Notes under the pieces: model-generated
Databases searched by the model: none
The model's input: the letters and a program-made list of their open reading frames with translations, nothing else
What the model was told of the DNA's origin: nothing
DNA from: a virus
Virus record (IMG/VR): IMGVR_UViG_3300030107_002565
Location: 1 to 49,929 of that record
Reading direction: 5' to 3' (one strand)
DNA: 49,929 nt
Translations under genes and position numbers: made by a program
In this document: piece by piece, positions 6,037 to 13,141 of the stretch
Numbering within the stretch: the first letter of the stretch is position 1
Layout of the letters: every line of letters starts with the position of its first letter

Positions 6037-6234
6037 ACTAAAATACAAGACATGAGAAACGAGTTTCGTTTCCGCAGAGTAGCACGCAGAACCCAAACCA
6101 AAAACCAAATCGACACAGGAGTGCATGACCAACTTCTCGCTATCGCTTGGGGTTTAACAGATGACCCACGCAAGGCAGACCCTGATAACATTCCTTTGAC
6201 AGACCACCACAATAACGTGAGGATTTGGGAATGA
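6034..6234 (+). CDS. Hypothetical 66-aa basic protein
   Basis: MTKIQDMRNEFRFRRVARRT opens an Arg-rich N-terminus, followed by an acidic and polar C-terminal half. It starts at a leaderless promoter 1 base after the preceding stop, and its stop overlaps the next start. The basic first half suggests nucleic acid contact. No family is recognised. Confidence 0.6.
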   Translation: MTKIQDMRNEFRFRRVARRTQTKNQIDTGVHDQLLAIAWGLTDDPRKADPDNIPLTDHHNNVRIWE

Positions 6235-6347
6235 AATCAATCTTAGATATACTAGACGACATGGTCATTTCTGGTATAAGTGAGGCAGGGGACTATATTG
6301 TTCTCTGCGGGTGTGAAGACGCACCTTGTTGTGGGTGTAACTTATGA
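6231..6347 (+). CDS. 38-aa microprotein with Cys-rich C-terminus
   Basis: A helical N-terminal half (MKSILDILDDMVISG) is followed by VLCGCEDAPCCGCNL, five Cys in ten residues, typical of a metal-binding knuckle. It overlaps both neighbours by four bases (ATGA), so it is coupled to them. Function unknown. Confidence 0.6.
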   Translation: MKSILDILDDMVISGISEAGDYIVLCGCEDAPCCGCNL

Positions 6348-6418
6348 GTTACGACAAACCACTTAAACGCAGTTGGAAAAAAGAAACAAATAAGATTATT
6401 AAAAAGGCCAGCAACTAG
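6344..6418 (+). CDS. 24-aa basic microprotein
   Basis: MSYDKPLKRSWKKETNKIIK plus KASN. It is very short, and the main support is the ATGA overlap with the gene before it and the terminator-like hairpin that follows. Confidence 0.4.
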   Translation: MSYDKPLKRSWKKETNKIIKKASN

Positions 6419-6438
6419 CTCGTTTGTTTTCAACCTCA

Positions 6439-6458
6439 GGGGGGTAGGGCCTCCCCCC
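6439..6458 (+). terminator. GC-rich hairpin
   Basis: GGGGGG (6439-6444) pairs with CCCCCC (6453-6458) around TAGGGCCT. It sits between the 6034-6418 gene group and the next operator, and separates the two transcripts. Confidence 0.45.
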
Positions 6459-6460
6459 GC

Positions 6461-6514
6461 TTTTCCACTCTCGTGAAAAAAGCTTTATATAGGCATACCC
6501 GTTGGTATATTATG
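6461..6514 (+). promoter_or_regulatory. Operator plus leaderless promoter, copy 3
   Basis: TTTTCCAC-TCTC-GTGAAAA (6461-6479), TATA box CTTTATATAG (6483-6492), CGTTGGTATATT, then the ATG at 6512. Confidence 0.75.
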
Positions 6515-6748
6515 AGCAAAAACTTATGTGGTAAAACACGAAAGACAGATGACCCTTATGAGGTCTGGACCGGCCCACGTGGCTTCGAATGGCGGGTATT
6601 AAAGAAATACCAAAACGCTGAGAACGAAGCAAAGAACCCTCACGCTAGATGGTTCTGTGCGGTGAGAAGTGATTACACTTACGGAGAATTTGAACTCGGT
6701 GATGTATACGTCAGTGAGATTAAATCAATGGGGACAAAGCTTATATAG
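6512..6748 (+). CDS. Hypothetical 78-aa protein
   Basis: MSKNLCGKTRKTDDPYEVWT leads into a mixed alpha/beta protein with several aromatic residues (EWRVLKKYQ, ARWFCAVRSDYTYG). An upstream in-frame GTG at 6473 lies inside the operator and is rejected in favour of the leaderless ATG. The last codons contain the TATA box of the following RNA promoter. No family is recognised, although the pattern resembles small single-domain phage proteins that contact host enzymes. Confidence 0.65.
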   Translation: MSKNLCGKTRKTDDPYEVWTGPRGFEWRVLKKYQNAENEAKNPHARWFCAVRSDYTYGEFELGDVYVSEIKSMGTKLI

Positions 6749-6772
6749 GGCCTCCCCTTTGTTGAATTACAG
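6740..6772 (+). promoter_or_regulatory. Core promoter not followed by a start codon
   Basis: CTTATATAG (6740-6748) has the same context as the protein-gene promoters (ACAAAG before it, GGGCCTCCCC after it). At the expected start point there is TTGTTGAATTAC instead of an ATG. It therefore probably drives noncoding RNA B. Confidence 0.55.
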
Positions 6773-7169
6773 TTAAGGCACGTGCTTAACACGTGACCTG
6801 AGTTCCAAGACAAGAATGAACCATACGCAAGTAGACGATAAGCAATAACAAACTGAAGCTGAACAAGTGCTGAACAATCCCTTTCCGGTCGATGCGCATC
6901 TTAGTTGATTAACGACGTGTAGCTAAAATTATGTATCACCTTTTGCCTCACTTAGTCCCTGTTATAGACTTCCTCGTCGAAACTATGAAGTGATTCTCTT
7001 TATCTTGTTTACGCCCACCTTACGTGAAGGATATCCTTTTGTCTGGTGGCAGGTCACACCCTAATCGCTTTCCTCTGGGCATCTTGTTTGTCCACGTCAG
7101 CGTGTGGCAACCGCTCCCTAAGGTGTTTCTTAAATCAGGCCGAGCCTTAGGTGAAGTTGCCAATTTTTC
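6768..7169 (+). ncRNA. Candidate structured noncoding RNA B with its own promoter and terminator
   Basis: About 400 bases without a convincing gene. Clear stems: GGCACGTG-CTTAA-CACGTG (6777-6795); the palindrome AAGGATATCCTT near 7027; and a nested pair at the end, GGCAAC (7106-7111) with GTTGCC (7156-7161) enclosing CCTAAGG (7117-7123) with CCTTAGG (7145-7151). That last structure is followed by AATTTTT, an intrinsic-terminator-like end overlapping the next operator. With the promoter at 6740, it forms a complete transcription unit. The family is unknown; tRNA, RNase P and SRP RNA signatures are not seen. Confidence 0.55.
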
Positions 7170-7219
7170 CACAAGCGTGAAAAAAGCTTTATATAGGGTC
7201 CCCCTCTTGGTATTACATG
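7165..7219 (+). promoter_or_regulatory. Operator plus leaderless promoter, copy 4
   Basis: TTTTCCAC-AAGC-GTGAAAA (7165-7183), TATA box CTTTATATAG (7187-7196), CTTGGTATTAC, then the ATG at 7217. Confidence 0.75.
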
Positions 7220-7453
7220 AGCCAAGCAACTCAGACTAAGACCAATCTTCCTTGGAAGAATGGAAGCAAGACTGTCGATTACTTCGTTGAAGTCGGCACG
7301 ACTCCGTATGGAAAATATGGATTATACAAAGAAATGATTCCTGTCGGAACAGGAAGCCGAGGAAGACATATGGAACTCGCTCGTGAGATTCGTTTGTCAA
7401 ACCCAGACGTCTTTGAACATTTAGAACTACGTCAAGTAGTTAGCAGGGGTTAA
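7217..7453 (+). CDS. Hypothetical 78-aa protein
   Basis: MSQATQTKTNLPWKNGSKTV followed by a beta-rich Gly/Tyr stretch (VGTTPYGKYGLYKEM) and a basic helical end. Expressed from operator-promoter copy 4 as a leaderless message. It is followed within 30 bases by a gene with its own promoter. Its 3' end (TTAAGC) forms part of that promoter. Function unknown. Confidence 0.6.
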   Translation: MSQATQTKTNLPWKNGSKTVDYFVEVGTTPYGKYGLYKEMIPVGTGSRGRHMELAREIRLSNPDVFEHLELRQVVSRG

Positions 7454-7454
7454 G

Positions 7455-7486
7455 CTTAAATAGGGACTCCCTATTGGTAAAGTATG
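7455..7486 (+). promoter_or_regulatory. Leaderless promoter with weaker TATA
   Basis: CTTAAATAG (7455-7463), then TATTGGTAAAGT and the ATG at 7484. It keeps the TTGGTA element but has no operator. Confidence 0.6.
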
Positions 7487-7819
7487 ACTAAGGCAAAAAT
7501 GGACTACCTTTGGGCTCCAAAGGATGAAAAGCTCGTCAGTAATCTTTTAGATTACATTGGCGTTATGCCGGTTGGGGAATCTGATAGATATCCTGCTGGT
7601 GTAAAGTATGATGCTCTTGTAGCAATCTGTGATGTCATCTCAACAAACGAGAAGACAGCATCTATGGTTGCATCAAGAACTCATGAGCTACAAGCTCAAA
7701 GACGAGCAAAGTCAGTTCGTGCTCCTTCTGTTGATTCAGTTGTTTCTGCTCTTGCATCTGGTAAGATGTCAGAAGCTGATTTGAAGAAAGCTATGAAGAA
7801 AGCTGGACTTTTGAAATAG
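7484..7819 (+). CDS. Hypothetical 111-aa helical protein
   Basis: MTKAKMDYLWAPKDEKLVSN, then predicted helices, an Arg-rich linker (QAQRRAKSVRAP) and a C-terminal helical hairpin ending in DLKKAMKKAGLLK. The last 40 residues resemble the small helical tails (SAL...MSEADLKKAMKKAG) seen in many short phage and archaeal proteins. No family is recognised. It is the last gene before the 900-base gene-free region. Confidence 0.6.
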   Translation: MTKAKMDYLWAPKDEKLVSNLLDYIGVMPVGESDRYPAGVKYDALVAICDVISTNEKTASMVASRTHELQAQRRAKSVRAPSVDSVVSALASGKMSEADLKKAMKKAGLLK

Positions 7820-8140
7820 ATAAATAATAAGCACCTGAGCAAGTCGGAAAACTGCTCACCTTATATTTATGGAAGTAGCTCTTCCGTAATCGGGTATGGC
7901 CGAACAAGTCCGCCACGGACTAAGGCACAAGGTCCGCAAACCGAGAAGCGACTGCTGGAGGAATGCGGGATTGGTAAGACGTCTACTATGTAGTGGCATA
8001 ACGTCTTTGGAGGTATACATTAAGTCCTCCTACCCATCCTTATAGTTACGCCCCCTTGACCTATCGTTAACGTATATTCGAAATAACGAGATAGGAAACG
8101 CCATGACTGCGCAGTTGTTTAAGTCGGGGGGCTAACACCT
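7820..8140 (+). ncRNA. Candidate structured noncoding RNA C
   Basis: No gene is seen. It contains at least five stems: GAGCA/TGCTC (7837-7857), GGAAG-TAGCT-CTTCC (near 7871-7885), AAGACGT/ACGTCTT (7976-7982 with 8001-8007), GGAGG/CCTCC (8009-8013 with 8026-8030), and CTATCGTTA (8061-8069) with TAACGAGATAG (8084-8094, one bulge). Base composition is richer in GC than the flanking genes. It may be transcribed with the 7484 gene. No known family is recognised; the strand is inferred. Confidence 0.45.
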
Positions 8141-8142
8141 AT

Positions 8143-8180
8143 TTTTCCACAAGAGTGAAAACTTTTTTTCCACGCGGGTG
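8143..8180 (+). promoter_or_regulatory. Two operator-like palindromes without a TATA box
   Basis: TTTTCCAC-AAGA-GTGAAAA (8143-8161) is a full match to the operator. A second, degenerate copy, TTTTCCAC (8166-8173) with GGGTGG, follows directly. Neither is followed by a TATA box or a gene, so they may be accessory binding sites or part of the replication region. Confidence 0.55.
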
Positions 8181-8213
8181 GACGCCTCAGCTCAACTAAC
8201 CTCACACTCTCAG

Positions 8214-8292
8214 CTCGATAGGGCTCAGTGAGAAACTTCTCAGCTCGCGTTATTAAAAACTCTCAGGTGCTCGGTAGGGCTCAATGAGAAAA
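8214..8292 (+). repeat. Two near-identical 23-bp direct repeats
   Basis: CTCGATAGGGCTCAGTGAGA begins at 8214 and CTCGGTAGGGCTCAATGAGA begins at 8270. The 23-bp units differ at three positions and are 56 bases apart. They contain the TGAGAAA motif that is also tandem-repeated at 5209. Confidence 0.7.
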
Positions 8293-8360
8293 CAGTCTCA
8301 GTTGGCATACTAAGCCCAACTAAGCACTTCGCACAGCCACGATGAGAAAAAGGGGGGCTA

Positions 8361-8642
8361 AGTAGAGCTTAAAACCAAACTAAAACCAGTTTAAGTTCAG
8401 TTTATGCTCAGTTCAAAACGAAATGTGTTCGTTGACGAACTGTAAGTTTAATATGTTATCAGCCTATATTATAATGCTCTACTAAGAATGCTCTACTCAG
8501 TTCATAATATAGCTCTATAAGCTCTATGTCGCAAAGCTCTACTGAGTAAAGCTCTACTAATCTCTTTACTTACTGCTATATAATATCATAATAGAGCTAT
8601 ACTTAATATAGTTAATATAGGGAACACGAACTATATATAGTT
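8361..8642. other. Candidate replication origin: AT-rich iteron region
   Basis: No gene is seen. GCTCTA occurs at 8476, 8490, 8512, 8521, 8536 and 8551, four of these as GCTCTACT. The reverse form AGTAGAGC lies at 8361, with TAGAGC near 8592. Very AT-rich sequence and the perfect palindrome AACTATATATAGTT (8629-8642) follow. Iterons next to an AT-rich unwinding stretch are the usual layout of an origin. One further GCTCTACT lies at 14484. Confidence 0.45.
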
Positions 8643-8655
8643 TTGCATGAAAAAG

Positions 8656-8670
8656 CCCCCCGTTTTTTTT
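8656..8670 (+). terminator. C-run followed by T8
   Basis: CCCCCCG followed by TTTTTTTT (8663-8670). A T-run of this length terminates archaeal RNA polymerase. It separates the origin-like region from the gene group that starts at 8748. Confidence 0.4.
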
Positions 8671-8717
8671 ACTCAGTTAAGATTTGAGCACGGGCTCTCA
8701 GCCTACAAGGGGAAATG

Positions 8718-8750
8718 CTTATATAGGGGTATATAGATGTAGATGTGATG
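8718..8750 (+). promoter_or_regulatory. Leaderless promoter of the MoxR/VWA operon
   Basis: GGAAATG then CTTATATAG (8718-8726), about 26 bases before the ATG at 8748. A second TATATAG follows at 8731-8737. There is no operator palindrome directly upstream. Confidence 0.6.
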
Positions 8751-9005
8751 ACTATGACCGACATCGACACATTAGCAATACAACTAAAAGGAATGACTGC
8801 CAAACAGTTACAACAACTGTTAAGTGCAACCCCGAACCGAGACGGTTCCGAAGTGAGAGCTCGTAAAATAAGAGCAACCGAAAAGTATTTCGAACACGCT
8901 CCGAAACCACATCAATGTCTCACTTTCGAAAACTACCGTGACACAGTTGACTACATCCACGAAATAGGTGTGGACCAATGGTTAACTGAGAGAGGTCAAC
9001 TATGA
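8748..9005 (+). CDS. Hypothetical 85-aa protein
   Basis: MTMTDIDTLAIQLKGMTAKQ begins a helical N-terminal half, followed by a basic region (VRARKIRATEKYF) and an acidic end. The ATG at 8748 is chosen by distance from the TATA box; a GTG one codon earlier is possible. Its stop overlaps the start of the zinc-ribbon gene. First gene of a tightly packed operon running to 13233. Function unknown. Confidence 0.6.
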   Translation: MTMTDIDTLAIQLKGMTAKQLQQLLSATPNRDGSEVRARKIRATEKYFEHAPKPHQCLTFENYRDTVDYIHEIGVDQWLTERGQL

Positions 9006-9115
9006 TTTGCACAGACTGTGGTGAATACAGCTGGGCTGATAACGGTGGACATGAAATAAATAAATCATGTTGTGAACATTGTTTAGTAAATGATTATATT
9101 ACAGGTGAACTATGA
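9002..9115 (+). CDS. 37-aa zinc-ribbon microprotein
   Basis: MICTDCGEYSW and SCCEHCLVN provide two CxxC pairs 16 residues apart (plus one extra Cys). Translated by coupling, with ATGA overlaps on both sides (9002-9005 and 9112-9115). Its place in front of the AAA+ gene suggests a helper or regulator, but this is only context. Confidence 0.6.
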   Translation: MICTDCGEYSWADNGGHEINKSCCEHCLVNDYITGEL

Positions 9116-9462
9116 ATACTGACGCAGTAATAAAGTTCAACAATTACATGACTCAGCATACTGACAAAGTCCCTTTGTTAAGTGTGCAGTCAACTGATGA
9201 TAAACGATACCATGTGCTGAGGGATTTTTTAAATTCCGTCTTCGATGATGTAGAAGACAATGCTTGGTCAGTTAGTTCAAACTTAGGAAAGTTTGTAGAT
9301 GCTCTCAGCACAATGGAATCCAAAGACATAGATACACTAACACGAACTGTTAAGAAGTATGAAGTTAAAGGCACTTCGAGTGGTATCTCAGGTGAGAGAA
9401 CCTATGGGTATGACCGAAGTAGAGTTGATAGAACTCTCATTAGAAGAAGGAGACCAAACTAA
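9112..9462 (+). CDS. Hypothetical 116-aa protein
   Basis: MNTDAVIKFNNYMTQHTDKV and a central acidic helical region (NSVFDDVEDNAW) are followed by an Arg-rich C-terminus ending RRRRPN. It is coupled to the downstream AAA+ ATPase, whose ATG follows by one-base overlap. It could be an adaptor for the MoxR-VWA pair, inferred only from position. Confidence 0.6.
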   Translation: MNTDAVIKFNNYMTQHTDKVPLLSVQSTDDKRYHVLRDFLNSVFDDVEDNAWSVSSNLGKFVDALSTMESKDIDTLTRTVKKYEVKGTSSGISGERTYGYDRSRVDRTLIRRRRPN

Positions 9463-10643
9463 TGGCATCAAGAAAAGAGAGACCATCACCTTCTGTCTCA
9501 GCTACCGAGTTCCCCGAACATTATGAAAAGGTAGGTGGAGATGGACAGTATTGGCACGTGCTGAAAGATACACGTGGTGTAAAGAGATGGACAAGAGGAT
9601 TATCAAAAGATAAATATGGTGGAGTCCGAACTGAGGAAGACACCGAAAGGCTTATAAAGGAAGCCGATATTGGAGAAACAGATATGGAAGAAACCGACAC
9701 ACACAGAGGACTCGAAAGTCTATTCGACCGAGACAGTCCCATGCATGATGAGGAAACTACCCCCGAAGAAGTGGTAGAAGTAGAGAAAGACACAGTAATG
9801 TCTAAACTAAGAGGGTCTGTCAATGTGCCCGAAGAGTTTAAGTTTGCTGATGATACAACTTTCTATACTATGTTGAGGAATATCTTTAGAGGGAAGAATA
9901 TTCTTATTACAGGTCCTTCGGGATGTGGTAAGAGTAGTCTCGGTAAGATATTAGCTGATATAACAGCAAAAGATTTCTATAGTTTCAACTTTGGAGACAC
10001 AATGAATCCCTCAGCTAAGTTATTAGGTGATACTAAGTATGATAAAGAAGCCGGAACATGGTTCAAGCCATCTCGGTTTGTTAACGCAATACAAGGTGAT
10101 TCATTTATTATGTTAGATGAGGTGACACGTGACCGAACGGGTGACTTAGCTAACATTCTCATGCCGGTGTTGGATGGACAAAAGTATTTAGCTCTTGATG
10201 AGAGTGAGGATGCTGACTCTGTCTCAGTTAATCCGTCAGCGTTCTTTTACGCTACGGCTAACATAGGCCGAGAGTATTTAGGTGCTTCTCATGATTTAGA
10301 TAGAGCATGGAAGGATAGATTTACAGGTGGAATATATGAATTAGAATATTTACCACCACAAAAAGAAAAGGAACTGATAATGAATCGCAACCCTCAGCTT
10401 AGAGAACTACCTGCTGATAGGATTGTTGACTTTGCTAAGAGAGTTCGTGATTTATATAGTTCAGATGAATTGTCTACAGCAGTCTCAACACGTATGTGTT
10501 TAGCAGTAGCAGAATTAGTAGTAGATGGAATGACCTTAGTTGATGCATTGAAGCATACCTGTTTACCATTCTACCCTGTTCAAGCTGGTGATGATACCGA
10601 GAGAGTAAGGATTCTTCAAGTTATTCAGGCTATGGGAGAGTAA
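9462..10643 (+). CDS. MoxR/CobS-type AAA+ ATPase
   Basis: 393 aa. An acidic, low-complexity N-terminal region (1-125) precedes a AAA_5-type ATPase: Walker A GPSGCGKS (151-158), Walker B FIMLDE (215-220), a sensor-1-like ATAN (about 264-267) and DRAWKDRF (about 276-283) with the Arg-finger region. The closest patterns are CobS and MoxR, which form rings and remodel substrates delivered by a VWA partner. That partner is two genes downstream. CobS-like genes are known in marine phages and in viruses of marine archaea. Role here is probably virion or metalloenzyme maturation; cobalt chelation itself is not shown. Confidence 0.8.
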   Translation: MASRKERPSPSVSATEFPEHYEKVGGDGQYWHVLKDTRGVKRWTRGLSKDKYGGVRTEEDTERLIKEADIGETDMEETDTHRGLESLFDRDSPMHDEETTPEEVVEVEKDTVMSKLRGSVNVPEEFKFADDTTFYTMLRNIFRGKNILITGPSGCGKSSLGKILADITAKDFYSFNFGDTMNPSAKLLGDTKYDKEAGTWFKPSRFVNAIQGDSFIMLDEVTRDRTGDLANILMPVLDGQKYLALDESEDADSVSVNPSAFFYATANIGREYLGASHDLDRAWKDRFTGGIYELEYLPPQKEKELIMNRNPQLRELPADRIVDFAKRVRDLYSSDELSTAVSTRMCLAVAELVVDGMTLVDALKHTCLPFYPVQAGDDTERVRILQVIQAMGE

Positions 10644-10670
10644 TTGGGGTTTCTCAGTAGGACAGCAAAA

Positions 10671-11057
10671 ATGGTTAAAACAAGAATTAAAAGAAGAAAG
10701 CACACCTATTGGCATCAGTTGGCTAAGTTCCTTATACTGAATGGTTTCAAACCAACTCAGATTGGAAAGATATTACAAGATGTATTTCCTCAGTCTGAGG
10801 TTAATGGTAGACACGTTGGTGCATACAAGAGAAGATTAATACAAGATGAGGACATTATTGTTCCCGACAGAGCTACAATGCCATTGAACGAAGTAAAGCA
10901 GATGGCTGAAGGCTTAGTCACTAATGAAGATATGTTTATATATAAATGTGTAGTAGGTTCGGCTAAAAGAAGTCTTAAGTGCTTTGAATATAAGTTTACG
11001 AACGAAGATAAAGATTTAGTAAGTGAGGTAGATGAATGGATTACAAAGATTCAGTAG
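10671..11057 (+). CDS. Putative helix-turn-helix DNA-binding protein
   Basis: 128 aa from ATG 10671 (a TTG at 10644 would add nine residues). The basic start MVKTRIKRRKHTYWHQLAKF is followed by GFKPTQIGKILQDVF and GRHVGAYKRRL. This reads like a helix-turn-helix in which GRHVGAYKRRL is the recognition helix. The C-terminal part is acidic. It lies between the AAA+ ATPase and its VWA partner and overlaps the start of the latter. It may be a regulator, possibly of the palindromic operators, but that link is speculative. Confidence 0.5.
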   Translation: MVKTRIKRRKHTYWHQLAKFLILNGFKPTQIGKILQDVFPQSEVNGRHVGAYKRRLIQDEDIIVPDRATMPLNEVKQMAEGLVTNEDMFIYKCVVGSAKRSLKCFEYKFTNEDKDLVSEVDEWITKIQ

Positions 11058-13141
11058 ATGATTGGGCTGAGGACACAGATGACTTCTGTTATGGTTGTGA
11101 TGATTGGACCGAGAATGATGGTCATGACAACTGTGTGGCTTGTGGTAACAAGTTCTCAACAGTAGACCCTTTTATCAGTCCATCAGTAGCAAAAGTATAT
11201 AGTTCACCTGCACCATCAGTCTCAGCACATGGTGATGTATGGAACAGAGGTTCAGGATTTACATGGGGAACCGGTTCATATTGGAATAGTGGGATAACTG
11301 CCTCATCATGGGGTAGTTGGTCTCGGTCTACAACAGATAGTGCTCGTATGATGAAACATCAGAGACATTTAGATTCTCTCTGTAAAGTGGTAGACCCAAC
11401 TGTGAAACATTCATTACACTTTGCGAGTGATAGTAAAAACTATTCTAACATGGCTAATGGAACTATCTATGTTGACGGAACTCTCATTGAGGATAATGAT
11501 ACCAACTTAGATATTGTGGCTGGTCTCTCAATACATGAAAAGTTACACTTAGTTCATACTAAACCATTAGTGGCATGGGAAAAGAAATATGGTTATGATA
11601 ATAAATTAACTAATGCTGAGAGTAGATTACTTCACAACATAGGTAATATTATTGAGGATGAGTATATTGAATCTCAGTTAGCTAAGTCTCACGCTGGTTA
11701 TGTAATGTATATTGAGAAGGTTAAAGAACACTTCTTTGGTAAACACGGACATAAGATAGATGACTTTAATGGTAATGCTTTGGCTGATGTAATGAATAGT
11801 TTATTGGCTATGGTAAGATTCCCTAAAAGTATCTCAGCCGAAAGAAGAAGAAAACACGCAAAACATTTACAGTTCTTTGCTCGTGCTTTGAAAGATGCTT
11901 TGGTTGACCGTGAACACAGTTTAGTAGCCATACAAACTGTATTCGAGTATATGAAACAGTTGGCTGAAGAACAAGCTAAGAAGTCTAAAACTACAGACGA
12001 AGAAGAAATAATGCATCGAGCTGATGAGAGAATGAAAGACTTATTGGGTGATTGGGGTGAGGATGCACCAACTGACCCAGAGGAACTATCTCGTATTAAA
12101 GATAGAATTATAGAACAAGAAAGAAAGACAGCTGAAAGAGGTTCGAGATATGCTGATGAAGAAAAACTCGATACTGCTTTAGATAAGTTTGCTAAAGAAT
12201 TAGCTGATTATAATAATACTCGAAAGAATATTAGTGATGACCTAAGAAGAGAGATTGATGAACTATTAGACTCAGACTATTCAGAAGAGAAGTGGGACTC
12301 AGGTCGTGCTCTCGGATTGAAACAAGGTGGTAAAGTGACATGGAAGAATCAACACACCGGTGACTATGGTGCTGAGGCCTACAATGAGGCCCTTAAGAAT
12401 ATGAAGTCAGCCATTGGTCAACTAAAACGTAAGATTAATTTATATGGTGACACACGCATTAATACTATTAGAAACCAAAAGAGAGGTAAATTAGATAAAC
12501 GTATGCTACATAAGATACCTCTCGGTCGAAGTGACTTATTCAAGAATGTGGTTATCGACGAAGATAAACCTCTTGATGTATGTCTCTTGATTGATGAGTC
12601 CGGTAGTATGGGTTCATGGAAGATGCGTAAAGCGAGAGAATGTGCTATTGCTCTTAGAGAATCATTAAAAGATAATCAAGCTCTCAACTTATGGGTCTTT
12701 GGACACACCGCTGATGGTTATGATTGGGGGACTAAGGGTGAAACTAATATGTCAGTATATTGGTCACCAACCTATCAGTCTGATATAAAGGCTATGGGTT
12801 CAATGATTGCACGAAGTGAGAACCGAGATGGTATGGCCATCTTAGCCTCAGCTGATAGAGTGAAAGCTGAATCACCTTCAATAGGTAGTAATAAATTAAT
12901 GATTGTTATCTCAGATGGTGAACCCTCAGCTGATAAATACAGATATCATGAAGGTGTCCCTCATACTAAGAAGTGTGTAAAACATATTGAGAATCAAGGC
13001 TGGAATGTTATTCAAGTAGGAATTAGTGGAGCACGTGAGTCAGCTATGAAAGAAATGTTTACTAACTACATCTTAATTGATGACACAGATAAATTACCTG
13101 CTCAAGTAAGTAAAATTATAAGGAGAGTAATTAAAGTATGA
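11036..13141 (+). CDS. Zinc-ribbon, metallopeptidase and VWA-domain protein (CobT-like partner)
   Basis: 701 aa. An N-terminal Cys4 zinc ribbon (C18, C21, C33, C36) is followed by a Ser/Gly/Trp-rich linker. A HEKLH motif (167-171) within LSIHEKLHLVH fits an HExxH zinc metallopeptidase site, as in DUF2201-type domains fused to VWA. A long charged coiled-coil middle follows. The C-terminal VWA domain has MIDAS residues D520, S522 and S524 (LLIDESGSMG) and a later SDGEP (D627). MoxR/CobS ATPases work with such VWA proteins, and the ATPase is in the same operon. The peptidase site makes proteolytic maturation of a virion or host protein a reasonable inference. Confidence 0.75.
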   Translation: MDYKDSVDDWAEDTDDFCYGCDDWTENDGHDNCVACGNKFSTVDPFISPSVAKVYSSPAPSVSAHGDVWNRGSGFTWGTGSYWNSGITASSWGSWSRSTTDSARMMKHQRHLDSLCKVVDPTVKHSLHFASDSKNYSNMANGTIYVDGTLIEDNDTNLDIVAGLSIHEKLHLVHTKPLVAWEKKYGYDNKLTNAESRLLHNIGNIIEDEYIESQLAKSHAGYVMYIEKVKEHFFGKHGHKIDDFNGNALADVMNSLLAMVRFPKSISAERRRKHAKHLQFFARALKDALVDREHSLVAIQTVFEYMKQLAEEQAKKSKTTDEEEIMHRADERMKDLLGDWGEDAPTDPEELSRIKDRIIEQERKTAERGSRYADEEKLDTALDKFAKELADYNNTRKNISDDLRREIDELLDSDYSEEKWDSGRALGLKQGGKVTWKNQHTGDYGAEAYNEALKNMKSAIGQLKRKINLYGDTRINTIRNQKRGKLDKRMLHKIPLGRSDLFKNVVIDEDKPLDVCLLIDESGSMGSWKMRKARECAIALRESLKDNQALNLWVFGHTADGYDWGTKGETNMSVYWSPTYQSDIKAMGSMIARSENRDGMAILASADRVKAESPSIGSNKLMIVISDGEPSADKYRYHEGVPHTKKCVKHIENQGWNVIQVGISGARESAMKEMFTNYILIDDTDKLPAQVSKIIRRVIKV

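Noticed and set aside
6473-6511. GTG start for the 6512 gene
   Set aside because: It lies inside the operator and upstream of the TATA box.
7020-7239. Open frames of 69-71 codons on both strands inside RNA region B
   Set aside because: They cross the terminator stem and the next promoter, have no ribosome binding site, and overlap each other completely.
5546-8140. tRNA genes in the gene-free blocks
   Set aside because: No T-arm GTTCGA-type motif with paired flanks and no acceptor stem could be found in A, B or C.
8214-8560. CRISPR array
   Set aside because: The repeats are short, unevenly spaced and not separated by constant-length spacers; no cas genes are near.
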